From Tieghemostelium lacteum (lineage: Eukaryota; Evosea; Eumycetozoa; Dictyosteliales; Raperosteliaceae): a stretch of DNA of 64,000 nt. The notes below the pieces were generated by a model. The model worked only from the letters and a program-made list of their open reading frames with translations. It searched no databases and was not told the origin of the DNA. Of the stretch, positions 54,301 to 64,000 are shown in pieces. The DNA lies in assembly GCA_001606155.1 (NCBI GenBank), contig LODT01000020.1:558001-622000 (forward strand), read 5' to 3'. How positions within the stretch are numbered: position 1 is the stretch's first letter; each line of letters opens with the position of its first letter. The translations under genes and the position numbers were made by a program.

Positions 54301-56006
54301 TTGTAAATGTTCTTGTATAGCTGTTAAATCATGATTCTTTTTCTTTAGAGATTTTTCAATATTAGCCAAAACTCCTTGGTCCATTGTACTTGATTGTTGA
54401 CCTTTTTTAGTAAATTTGCTAAACTGTTCTTTTTGTGACTCTAGTAATTGAATCTCCTCTTTTAGTTTTTCTAATTTCTCTTTGGCTTGTAGATGGTGTT
54501 CATCAGTATTGGAATCTGTATCATTCAGAAGATCAGAGAGCGCCATTAGAATGGTATTGGTATATTCACTAGTTTCAGGATACACTTTATATAATAGTTC
54601 CATTAATGATTCTAAATGACAATCATCAATATCGATAGACATTATAAACTGTTTAATTATCATTAACAGTTGAGATCTACCAGCTTCATCAGAGAAATCT
54701 AGACATTGTGCAATTAATAAAAGCTCTGATTGAATAAACAATTTCAAATCCATTTCCTTATCAGTGATTACATTTTGTTTATCCTCAGGTTTACCAATAA
54801 AGTAGTGTAAGAGAACTTGATTAAATTCAACGATATCAGGTAAAACACTTTCCAGTAACTCTAAATTCTTTGACTTTTTCAAATGATGAGAAAGTACACG
54901 AAGATAGAATATCTTTTCTCTAGTTAATTGATAGAAATCAATTTCTTTAGATACCAAATCAATATTACCAAATTTTCCTCTAGAAAATATCTCTTGGAGA
55001 GCCAATTGAGATTCTTCTACATACGAAGAGACATGGAATGATTTCAATAATTGGAATATATTACATTGACATAATTTATCATACCAATGATCAATTAACA
55101 TTTTACTACAAGAATCTCTAACTAATTTATCTCTATCTTGTAAACCATTTTTTAACAAACCCATTCTTAAAGCCACTGGAATACTCTTTATCTCTAATTT
55201 CTTTGCAATCACTGAAAATGACTCTTCTCTGACTTTGGAATTCACATCCAATGTCTTTTCAATTAATGGTACCAGTGTAGATTTTGTTGGAATAATACAA
55301 CCTAATACTGTTTCTCTTATATCTCTAAATATATAAAATATTAATACCAATAATTAATTATTTGAAAAATAATTAATAAAACATACGGAGAAGTATCAAA
55401 TTGTAACATTTCAATTAATCTGTTGGTAATGATATCATCTGGATTAGTGGAATCTTGAATTCTAGATAATGAATATATTGATTGTTTTCTAACAGAAGGT
55501 ACTCTGTCCTTTGATTTCATTAACATTGACTCTATTAAAGCTGTCCAAGTATCTTCTGTAAATTCATAATCCTCACGGAGTGAATTAAATATTTCACCAA
55601 TAATTTGAGCTGTTCTAAGACGAACTGCTTTTTCTTTTGATGCGGATCTATCCAATAAATGTTTCAATAGTAAATTGAAAAACTCATCAATCTTAATTGA
55701 TTGTTCTTCTGTTTCTGAATTTTCATTGTTTGCTGTAATTTTATAATGATTATTCATAAGATTACAAACAAATTGTGATATAAATTTAACTATTCTCTCA
55801 ATTGATGCTTCTCTTTTGAAATGAATTAATACCTTATCCACTATAGAGAATAATATATTATTAAATGACTCTGATTTATCTCGACTATTTATACATTGAA
55901 AAAATATATCTTGAAGTTGTTTAAACAATTTTTTATGATTAACCAATGACTTTTGGCAGTCATCAAATATTTCATGAATTTTTTCTTTTAACTCTAATGT
56001 TTTCAT
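51301..56006 (-). CDS. ncapg: Condensin complex subunit 3 (CAP-G, HEAT-repeat)
   Basis: Two exons, 56006-55387 and 55324-51301, with a 62-nt intron, giving 1547 residues (human CAP-G 1015). The first about 900 residues are HEAT-like helical repeats: RASIERIVKF, LLDRSASKEKAVRLRTAQII, MLMKSKDRVPSVRKQSIYSL, then RETVLGCIIPTKSTLVPLIE and LQDRDKLVRDSCSKMLIDHW, the hallmark of the CAP-G N-terminus. From about residue 900 the chain is very acidic (ESESESESER, EEEEEEEEDDEDDE) with repeated Ser-Glu pairs. The last 250 residues are basic and Thr/Pro/Lys-rich (TTTITKTTTSRPSVS, KKPLSVLLRKPIAKTPAIKK). CAP-G is the kleisin-bound HEAT subunit of condensin I, compacting mitotic chromosomes. The long acidic-plus-basic tail is unusual. 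Confidence 0.9.
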
Positions 56007-56170
56007 TGTTTAAAGACTGTTAGAAATAATTATTTCATTTTTAAAATATTTATTTTTTTTAAAATTTTAACGGATAAAGTAATTTGGGCGGTCGAATTAA
56101 TATTAAATTAATTTTAAAAAGATAAATTTTATTATTTAATTAAATTTGTTTGTTAGATATTATTGAATTA
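56007..56170. promoter_or_regulatory. Short upstream region of ncapg with GC motif
   Basis: 164 nt between the ncapg start and the vps35 stop. 56085-56093 reads TTTGGGCGG, close to an E2F-like TTTSSCGC site, which would suit a cell-cycle gene. It is one base off, so weak. Confidence 0.3.
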
Positions 56171-58666
56171 TTAAATTGAAATACCTGGGTAATTTTGAGA
56201 GGTAATATATTTAATAGTATTTTGGAGATATACTAAACTTGGATCTCCTTCTTTGATATGGGTGGTACGAATGAGTTCAACAAGATCACTGATAAATTGA
56301 ATTGGAACTGCATCTGTCTTTTTGTCAAAGTAGTAAAGACATTCATTCAAAATATCTACAAATGTAGATAACGATGGGTTGGCTTCATTAGAGATGATAG
56401 AAAGTGCCTTTTTGAGAGCTTGTAAAACAGAGTCTGGGTTGTGGTATTGTCTCTTTCCATTAGCAACCCAAAACAAGTGAGAGCACAATGAGATTAATTT
56501 ACTTTGGTCTTGGGCTAGTAATAATCTAGAAGCTTGTTTAATAGATTGTCCAGCTAAAGATTCATATATTTCCTCATCTGGAATAGATAGAGAGTTCAAA
56601 GTGGCAATCAAAAGAGTCAAAGCAGAGACTTGAGCTTTAAAATCTGCAATATCCTCTTGGAATATCAATAAAGCCTTAACAGCCAATTCTTTAGTGGATT
56701 TAACCAAATTACAAGCATCAAAGGTCTGAACAGCTTGGAGATAGAGACGGAATGATAAATCAGCTAATTTAATATCAGCCAATGCTTTGATAGTCTCTGA
56801 GACAAAAGTGTAGATTCTAGTACCGATAGCAGCCCATTGATTAGCATCCAATTGAATGACTTCATCGTCAACTTGTTGCTTGAGTTTAGTGATAAATCTC
56901 AATGAACGGAATACTAATGGAACTAAAGTATGTTTAATACGTTGTGGACCACCTTTACCAAAATGTGAACGAGCTAAAATATAAATCTTAAAGAGTTTCT
57001 CTGGATCCTCACTGTCAAAGAGATGAACTAAAGAAGCAACCTTATTTTGTTCTTCTTGGAAGTCTTCTTTATCAATTTCGTCACTGTCAGGTTGATCAGG
57101 TTCATCTTTAATCAGAGTCTGAATAGTCTCTAAAAGATTGGTAACATCATCAGGTTCCTCAATAATAGTTGAGTTTTGAATGGTGTTATTGACAATGTCC
57201 AATGAAACCTTCTTTCTAGTGTTATAAGAGAGACATTGAATCAATGGTTTGTAATTTGACAATTTCAAAACTGTCAATACATTCTTGAAGGCCTCTAGAG
57301 GTATCTGAAGCAACTGGACAATCTGTTTGACACAAGTTGGCTTGTTGATCTCTTCCTTGCTCTTTCCAGAGAGAATCTTCTGACACAGACCCAAAACTTC
57401 ATTGGCATTATCTTGGTTAGTTGGGTAGCATTTAAGAGTCAAATTCAACAAACTGACATGTAGACCCAAGGTATCTTGCAATTCCATATTTGGTCTTTGT
57501 TGGATGATATTTTTGACATTTTCAAAAAAGATATCGAAAATTTTGATTTCTTGTGGAACTGATTCTTGGTTTCTAGTGGCAAAGTTAGCCAAACGATCGA
57601 TAAGAGAGGCAATGATAGTCTTGACATCGACACCAGGTTGCAATTGACCACAGGTAGATAGAATGGTATCCAAAGTTACCAAATGGAATTCATCAGGGAA
57701 CACTTGAATGAGAATCTCCATGAGATATTGTTGTGCAATCTTATCTTTACAATTGATAATTTGTTCGACAATCTTTGGTAGAACATTCTCAGAGTATGCA
57801 CTTTGATCTACACCTTCCAATTGTGCCAATCTAGATAGATTTTTACCAACTAACAAACGTAATTCCAAACGCTCGTTCTCTCTCTTTTCCTTGTCTCTGG
57901 TTGGTGCTTGGTGTTGCATACGTACCCATAGTTTATTGGTCTCTGTGAAATTTTGAATAATAAAATCAATAGAGTCCTCAACTGTACCAGTTTCAACTGA
58001 TGATCCAACATCTGGTAACTTATCTTTAGTGACTTCACTTAAATAGTGTCTCAAAAACAGACCTCTAGTTGGGTGTTGTACACCTCTACACATTTCAATT
58101 AAATCTTTTAATACATCTTTTGCTGGTGCTTGCTTGGTCTTAATATAAACAGCACCTACTGTAATTAATAAATATCTAATGATTATAGGTGTGAATGTTG
58201 AAAAAAAAAGAGAGTGTGAAGTGTGAGTGTAAAAAAAAAAAAAAAAGACCACCTAGGTTAATATCTATTTGTTTTGGGTATTTATCTTTTAGATAGTACA
58301 CTGGAATTTGATATTATAATTTACATACAATCTAGGTAAAACATTACCGGCGTGTTGAACAACTTCATAGAGTTCATTCATTCTTTTACCGTGTTTCTCT
58401 TCATAGAGGAAAGTGTTGAGATGTTGTAAATGATCAAAAGCCTCCAAATACAATGCGTAGTAGTTCTTTGGTGTCAATAGAGATGTTCTTAACTCATTAA
58501 TGATATTTGATGCATATTTTAAAGCATCCATGAGTTTACCTGCATCCAATGATAATTTCATGTGATGGCCTTGAATTAATACATTGTTTTTTGCCTCTTC
58601 AAAGAACTTTGCCTGCTCTTCTTCTGGTGACAAAGTCTGTGAGACAGTTGGCTTTGATTTCATCAT
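56171..58666 (-). CDS. vps35: Vacuolar protein sorting 35, retromer core subunit
   Basis: Two exons, 58666-58329 and 58175-56171, with a 153-nt intron, giving 780 residues (human 796). The splice restores the invariant PRLYLLITVGAVYIK motif. The N-terminal VPS26-binding region (EEEQAKFFEEAKNNVLIQGH, AFDHLQHLNTFLYEEKHGKR) is followed by DLIEMCRGVQHPTRGLFLRH and the helical solenoid (RLYLQAVQTFDACNLVKSTK, GKRQYHNPDSVLQALKKALS) that binds VPS29. All are classic VPS35. Retromer recycles transmembrane cargo from endosomes to the Golgi and plasma membrane. The tail ends at NYPGISI, without the longer charged tail of the human protein. It is divergent from the RING gene. Confidence 0.95.
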
Positions 58667-59156
58667 TTTGTCTCGTTGTCTATCCTATATATTATAAACT
58701 AATATAAATTCTAAAAACTAAATAAGAAAAAAAAATATAATGAAAAAAATTTAAAAAAAAAATTATTCAGATTTTTCAATATTGAAAATATCTTTATTTT
58801 CCCTAATTATAAAACTTCTTATCATTTATCACTCAAATAATTCATCATAAAACTAGCTTTTCCATTAGAGTAAATAGAATTGTTTAAACAAACAATATTT
58901 AACAACTTAATCCTAATATACTGTATACAGGAAATGTAAAGCATTCTAAAATTTAAATTTTAGTAAATATTTAATTGGTTCTTTCAAACCCTATTTTTTA
59001 GTAACAATATATATTATAATATTGAAAAATTATATGTGATAGTAAGAATTGATATCACAATTGTGGTCACCCCTTTAAATTGTGTGTTATAAAAAAATTT
59101 TTTTTTCAGATTTTCTGTTTTGAATCTTGTGTACATTAGTACAACATATATACATA
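58667..59156. promoter_or_regulatory. Divergent promoter, vps35 and RING-finger gene
   Basis: 490 nt of AT-rich DNA. It holds a small inverted repeat GTGATA..TATCAC at 59037-59042/59053-59058, followed by a GC patch ATTGTGGTCACCCC. Nothing else stands out. Confidence 0.45.
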
Positions 59157-60127
59157 ATGTCTAATAAACAAACTACAACTACTACAACTACTTCTAACAA
59201 TAGAAACTCACAAGAAGTTATTGATTTAGAAAATGAACCTGAAAGGTAATTACATTTGAAATATAGATACATTTAAAGACAATAAACATTAACTTTATAC
59301 CAATATATTATTAAATATGTAGTATTGATTTAACTATATTACCACCATCACCACCACAACAGCATTATAGTAGGAATATTGAAAATAGAAATGGTACCAT
59401 GAATATGAATAGTAATAGTTTGAATAGTCCTATGCCAAATAACAGGTTTTTAATGTCAAATTTTGTAATGAATGTTTACAATAAGAATAATAGAGCACAT
59501 AAGAGAAGAAGAGATGATGATGATACAGATGAAGAAGATGAAGACTTTGATGATAGTGATGAAGAACCAGAAACAAATAACTCTTATAGTTTTTATCCAA
59601 TATTTAATAGACCACAAATACCACAACAAGCTATCAATGTAGAAGAAGATGACTTGAGAAACATACAGAATCCATTTAGATTTAATGGAGCATACCCTTC
59701 ACCACAAGATATACTTGCAACAATTACTAGTAATATAAACCGTTTCAAAAAACCACATATAGATGAAAAAGCACAACAAAATGATATAGTAACTCTCATG
59801 AATGAAGTTGAGAGATTGAAAAAAGAGAAATCTATTCTAGTGGCAAATCAACAGAAAAATGATTCTAATAACAATAACAATAATAATAATAATAATAGTA
59901 ATAATAATAACAATAATAATACATTATCTGAGATTGATACCATCAATGAAATTGCAAAGAAACCTGAATGTCCAATATGTTTCGAAAAAATGGTGGTTAT
60001 GTCAGCTACAACATGTGGTCATGTTTTTTGTAGCTCATGTATTAATTCAGCTCTAAAAAGAAGAAAGCTTTGTCCAGTGTGTAATCACAAACTAAATGTA
60101 AAATCAGTTCACCCTCTCTTCTTATAA
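59157..60127 (+). CDS. RING-finger protein, candidate SUMO-targeted ubiquitin ligase (RNF4/MIP1-like)
   Basis: Two exons, 59157-59245 and 59323-60127, giving 297 residues. Two SUMO-interacting-motif-like stretches lie near the N-terminus, EVIDLENEPE and SIDLTILPPSP, hydrophobic cores next to acidic or proline residues. An acidic block follows (DDDTDEEDEDFDDSDEEPE), then a polyN tract. The C-terminal C3HC4 RING is complete: CPICFEKM, then TTCGHVFCSSCIN, then RKLCPVCNHKLNVKSVHPLF. Tandem SIMs plus a C-terminal RING are the layout of SUMO-targeted ubiquitin ligases such as RNF4, and D. discoideum has MIP1 of this type. It should ubiquitylate SUMO-modified proteins in the nucleus. Confidence 0.82.
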
Positions 60128-60487
60128 TACTATAATATAAATAACCTTGTACATAACAATCACAACAATAATACATCATAACAAGTAAATAGAATTGGAA
60201 AAAAACAATTAGAACCGGGATGGTCCTGTAGGTAATTAAATATATAAATATTAAATTTATTTATATGATATAGGATTAATTAATTAATTTCAAATAAAAA
60301 GATAACAAATTTGTATATAATAATCTGAAATCAGATATGTTTAAAATATTTAAATTCCTTCACCAGAAAAATTGAAGGAATGAATCCTGGTTAAAAATTT
60401 TTTCATTTCGTTTGTAATTTTTTTTTTTTGTTGTTTTTTTTTTAAATTTTTTTTCAAAATTATATTTATTTATTTGGAGATCAAAAG
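60128..60487. other. Intergenic spacer (360 nt)
   Basis: 3' flank of the RING gene and promoter of the next plus-strand gene. It includes a long T-rich block (60418-60455). No ORF or RNA gene is seen. Confidence 0.55.
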
Positions 60488-61651
60488 ATGAGAAAAGCAT
60501 TATCTTTATTCTTAGTATTTAATATTATTTTGGGTGCTGCTTTGGCATCTGTTGTTCCAATAATGGGATGGTCATCAAGAGACAAGTATGTGCCATAAAA
60601 ATGAAGAATTTATAGGTTATTCATTGGAGATATTTCTCAATGTCACAATGTGGAGTTTAAAGAGTGATATTAATTTATTTCCCGCTATTTTTACAGATTA
60701 TTTGATGAAAAAGAAATTAAAACTACATATAAATCAGAACAATTTAAATCACTTTTACAAAATATATTAATAGAAAAAGACACAGAAATAGTGACTATTT
60801 TTGTTGAACCAAGAGTAAGGAGATTTTAGTTTTTACATAGTAAAAGATATTTGGGAGTGGTAATGTGGATATTAATACCTATTTAACAAACAATAACACC
60901 AGTTACGTAGTGATGAAATTTCAAAGATTTTTGATTCCTATTCAACCAATAGCAATGGCGGATCATTCAAAGACTTAAAGAAATTCTTTGAAGATGCCAA
61001 ATCAACTACTTTTATCCCATTAGCCGAAAGCTATGGTCATTTTGTTAGCTCAGTTTTATCTAAATTATCAATCGAAAAGAGTAATATTTACATTGCCAAA
61101 GATGAATCTTCATTATTCAAAGTTGCATATGCCAACATTGTATCTTTGGATTCCTTACCAAAATCCATTTTATCAAACAAAATTGTTGATATTTTAGTTG
61201 TTGTTCTACCAGATAACCAAGATTATTCTCAACATAGTATGTATACTTTTTTATCCTATATGTGAAATATTATAAACTGATTATTAATACCAATATTATT
61301 ATAACAGACTCAATTATTAAAAAGGTTCAATCATTCATTGGAGATAATGACTATGTTTCATTCTTTACCTCTGAATCAGGATCAGCTGTAGATATGGCTT
61401 TATCATTCCCAGTTGAAAATAATATTGAATCATTGCAAGCAGGTTCAGGATCAGCTCCAACCCCAACCCCAACCACAACACCAACACCAACTCCATCTAA
61501 CTCTGGTTACTTTAATTATTTCACTGGTCCAATTATTGAAACCTACTTTGTTGTATCAATTCTATTAGCCATTTTATTCTCTGGTATTTGTTGTCTTGCC
61601 GATTTACAAGTACCAGACAGATACGAATCACCAAAACAAAAGATTCTATAA
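60488..61651 (+). CDS. Type I membrane protein, Ac45/VOA1-like V-ATPase assembly candidate
   Basis: Four exons: 60488-60585, 60697-60814, 60903-61236 and 61308-61651, giving 297 residues. The signal peptide is MRKALSLFLVFNIILGAALA. The luminal part is unremarkable (KDESSLFKVAYANIVSLD, KIVDILVVVLPDNQDY), then a Thr/Pro linker (APTPTPTTTPTPTPSNSG). A single C-terminal membrane helix (IIETYFVVSILLAILFSGIC) leads to a short tail, CLADLQVPDRYESPKQKIL. The helix plus a tail of the form 'L.s.LQv.dR.e.PK.K' resembles the Ac45/VOA1/BIG1 family, which helps assemble V-ATPase in the ER. I rate this as likely but not certain; otherwise it is a generic ER/endosomal type I protein. Confidence 0.65.
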
Positions 61652-61795
61652 ACCTATTTTTGTCAGATATTTTTAACAGAAGCAAAAAACAAAACCTAAA
61701 AATAAATAATACTCCTTAAAAAAAAACAAAACATATAGCCATAATAATAACAACTATAGTATTTGGATATATTTTATTTCATAATATACTATGTA

Positions 61796-63323
61796 TTACC
61801 ATCTTGATTCTAATTCAACATGGAATTCGTTAGGGTGAATTGTTAAACCAAATACCTCACTGTCATCAATTTTAGAAGTGTGTTTTGGTGGTTTGATTTT
61901 GAAATTTTTGATAATGTTTGCAATTAGGGTGAATAATTGTGAAAATGCTAGATTCTGACCTAAACACATTTTATAACCTAACCCAAATGGTAAGAATACA
62001 TCCGCATGTGGATTTTTTAAGAATCTATCAGGTTTAAATTGTTCAGGGTGATCCCAAAACTCTGGATTCTTTAGAATTGCACCAAGATTTTGAATGATTT
62101 GAGTCTTCTCCGGTATAAATACTCCATTGATGTTAATGGATTCTTTAGTTGCTCTTGGAACCCCCAATGGACCAATTGGATGAACTCTCATTGTCTCTTT
62201 GATGAATGACATTAAATATGGAGTTGATATTCTATCACTATCAACAATTAATCTTGAATCATTATCAATCTTTTCAAGTAATTCTTCGTAACATTTCTCT
62301 TGATATTCTGGATAGTTTGCTAACATTAATATAACCCATTCCAAAACTCCAGCAGTTGTTTCAGTGGCACCTACTACAAGGTCATAAGTCATTAAAGCAA
62401 CTTTTCGTAAAGCATCTTCATCTTGACCTAGTTCATGTATGCAATGGTCCATCAGGTCTCTTGTAACTTCCTTATTGAATGTCTGAGCATGTTGGGTTGT
62501 TTTGTCAACCATAAACTCAATGATTCTATCAATAGGTTGATAAGTATTCATTAGATAGAACTCATAGAATGGCTTAACAATTTCTACGTAATCTAATAGA
62601 TTTCCATTGGCAAGTCTCTTAAATAGATCTTCAATAATATGAAAGAACTCCAAACACTGATTACTAGATTCATCCAAATCATCACCATATGGAATATATT
62701 CATTAATCACATATTTCAAAATTATATTAAAAGCATATTTCTGAACAAATTTCTTTGGATGGAAAACTTGACCTGACTTCTGAATGGACTTCATAACACT
62801 GATTAACTGTCTATTCTGACAATCAATAGTTTGATGTATATTATTTTTCAAAGTTGTCTTTGAAAAGGCATTGGAGAAAACCTTTTTATAGAGTTTCCAA
62901 TAGTCTTCTTTACCCATTACAAAGTTTCTGTAGTTGTCCGACATCTTTCTGAATATTGGAAGTTCAGGACGTTCAATAAAATTGTCAAAATTCTTGATGA
63001 AAATTTCTTTTAACATCTTTGGACATGATATAATCATACAGAAATGGTCACCCATAAAGAATGGAATAACCTTATCCTTTGACATTTTTTGAATAGAAAC
63101 ATGAGGTTGTGATCTATCCAAGGTATACAAACTACCAATGATCGGTAAAGGTAAAGGTCCTTTTAAATGTGGATTTAATTTCATCATTTTATATTTAAAT
63201 ATCTATTTTATATTCAAAAATTAGATTCAACAGTTTATAGGCTAGATACCAAGTGATTATACTTACAAAATTAAAAATGATGTATAAAATAAATAATATA
63301 AATATTAATGTTATTATATTCAT
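61796..63323 (-). CDS. Cytochrome P450 (CYP508-like)
   Basis: Two exons: 63323-63267 (19 codons) and 63202-61796, with a 64-nt intron, giving 487 residues. Exon 1 is a membrane anchor (MNIITLIFILFILYIIFNF), which leads into the Pro-rich hinge KGPLPLPIIGSLY. The I-helix (TYDLVVGATETTAG), the K-helix ExxR as ETMR, and the heme loop FLPFGLGYKMCLGQ with Cys432 as thiolate ligand are all present, so the enzyme should be active. The PLPLPIIG hinge and overall style are those of the CYP508 family, expanded in dictyostelids. The substrate is unknown; the protein is ER-anchored and needs P450 reductase. It converges on the Ac45-like gene with 144 nt between stops. Confidence 0.9.
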
Positions 63324-63682
63324 TTTTTAACATGTACCTTTCAAAATCATCGAAGCTTTTGACACCGGTATTGAATTAAAAAAATAAAAACTTTACTGAT
63401 TTCTTAAAATAAATTATAAGTTTTTGTTTTTTTACATTGCGATAATATTTATACATTTTTTTCCCAAAACAGAAGTAACGGATATTTTGTATTTTTTTTG
63501 TTTTTTTTGGATTGTAGTTGTCAGCTTTCTAATTTGTAATTTTAGAATATAACGATATAAAAAAGACCGTTAAAAGATGGAAAACCCTTGAAAGGACTAA
63601 AGAGGCAAGTGATAGAGATCTATTTTTGGAAATATTGGTATTGCATAATCTTTTGATATAACTTTTATTACAAATTAGAAAT
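63324..63682. other. Intergenic spacer (359 nt)
   Basis: P450 promoter and 3' flank of the uracil phosphoribosyltransferase gene, AT-rich with T-runs near 63460 and 63491-63507. No gene or RNA is seen. Confidence 0.5.
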
Positions 63683-64000
63683 TTATGTAAAATATCTATT
63701 ACCAAAATCTCCAATACCTGGAATAATATATTTCTCTTCATTGAGAGAACCATCAATTTCACCGGTGACAATTTTAATTTTTGGATATTTTGAACTAAAG
63801 AATTTGATACCTTCTGGAGAGGCAATGAGATTGATGAAAACAATATTTTCCTCCTTAACGCCATTCTCAATGAGAACATCTACAGCCTTTACAACTGTAC
63901 CACCAGTTGCAAGCATTGGATCCAATAAAAGAACTTGTCTATTGGCAATGTCGTGTGGTAATTTAACATACATGAGATGAGGCAGTTTAGTGGACTCATC
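63683..64000 (-). CDS. uprt: Uracil phosphoribosyltransferase, C-terminal part (runs off the window)
   Basis: The stop is at 63683 and the frame stays open to the window edge, 105 residues seen. It begins DESTKLPHLMYVKLPHDIAN, the PRTase flap region, followed by the PRPP-binding loop VLLLDPMLATGGTVVKA, then ENIVFINLIASPEGIKFFSS and the uracil-binding C-terminus IPGIGDFGNRYF. The GDFGNRYF ending is diagnostic for UPRT, which makes UMP from uracil and PRPP in pyrimidine salvage. The 5' part, including the dimer interface, lies outside the window. Confidence 0.93.
   Translation of the reverse strand, partial: DESTKLPHLMYVKLPHDIANRQVLLLDPMLATGGTVVKAVDVLIENGVKEENIVFINLIASPEGIKFFSSKYPKIKIVTGEIDGSLNEEKYIIPGIGDFGNRYFT

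Noticed and set aside
1-64000. CRISPR arrays, bacterial operons or prophage
   Set aside because: No regularly spaced direct repeats with unique spacers; spliced genes and dictyostelid families show a eukaryotic nuclear sequence.

Overview
The window is nuclear DNA from a dictyostelid social amoeba other than Dictyostelium discoideum. The signs are AT-rich DNA with short (about 65-100 nt) GT..AG introns, polyQ and polyN/S tracts written in CAA and AAT/AGT codons, and a gene set typical of the group: a STATa-type STAT, a MyTH4-FERM myosin VII, an ANK-SAM-TKL kinase, a cAMP-receptor-like GPCR, a half-size ABCA transporter and a CYP508-like P450. Coding DNA is less AT-rich than in D. discoideum, so a group 2, 3 or polysphondylid-like species is more likely. 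I could not fix the species. Exon limits were worked out by hand from reading frame, family alignment and splice consensus; every joined model keeps a continuous frame.

Layout. 0.3-7 kb: four minus-strand genes (an unrecognised membrane protein, phosducin-like protein 1, mitochondrial pyruvate dehydrogenase E1 alpha, an unrecognised mitochondrial-type protein), then about 700 nt holding two tandem covarying hairpins. 7.6-14.6 kb: myosin VII (myoI), four exons. 15.5-18.3 kb: two divergent paralogues built of short Pro/Val/Ile repeats, one ending in a scramblase-like domain. 18.5-24.8 kb: a PPPDE peptidase, a three-LIM protein, TUP1 and a Rap-GAP. 24.8-33.2 kb: an accessory island with LINE-like 3' fragments, tRNA-like pieces, a perfect 136-bp inverted repeat, a Crinkler-type NTPase/nuclease gene, a SAM-like ORF and flanking direct repeats. 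33.3-36.5 kb: a Crl-type GPCR and a small secreted protein. 36.8-43.3 kb: the ANK-SAM-kinase, a two-zinc-finger protein and DNA polymerase delta small subunit. 43.8-51 kb: ABCA transporter, dynactin p24 and STATa. 51.3-58.7 kb: condensin CAP-G and retromer VPS35. 59.1-64 kb: a RNF4-type SUMO-targeted ubiquitin ligase candidate, an Ac45/VOA1-like protein, a P450 and the 3' end of uracil phosphoribosyltransferase.

Most genes are unrelated housekeeping or signalling genes arranged as divergent or convergent pairs; there is no operon-like cluster. The strongest unexplained signals are the tandem hairpins at 7.2-7.5 kb, the repeat/scramblase-like pair at 15.5-18.3 kb, the perfect inverted repeat at 28.1-28.6 kb, the Crinkler-type island, and the SHI/LRP1-like zinc finger protein at 39.5-41.7 kb. 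Family assignments come from recall of motifs, not from database searches.
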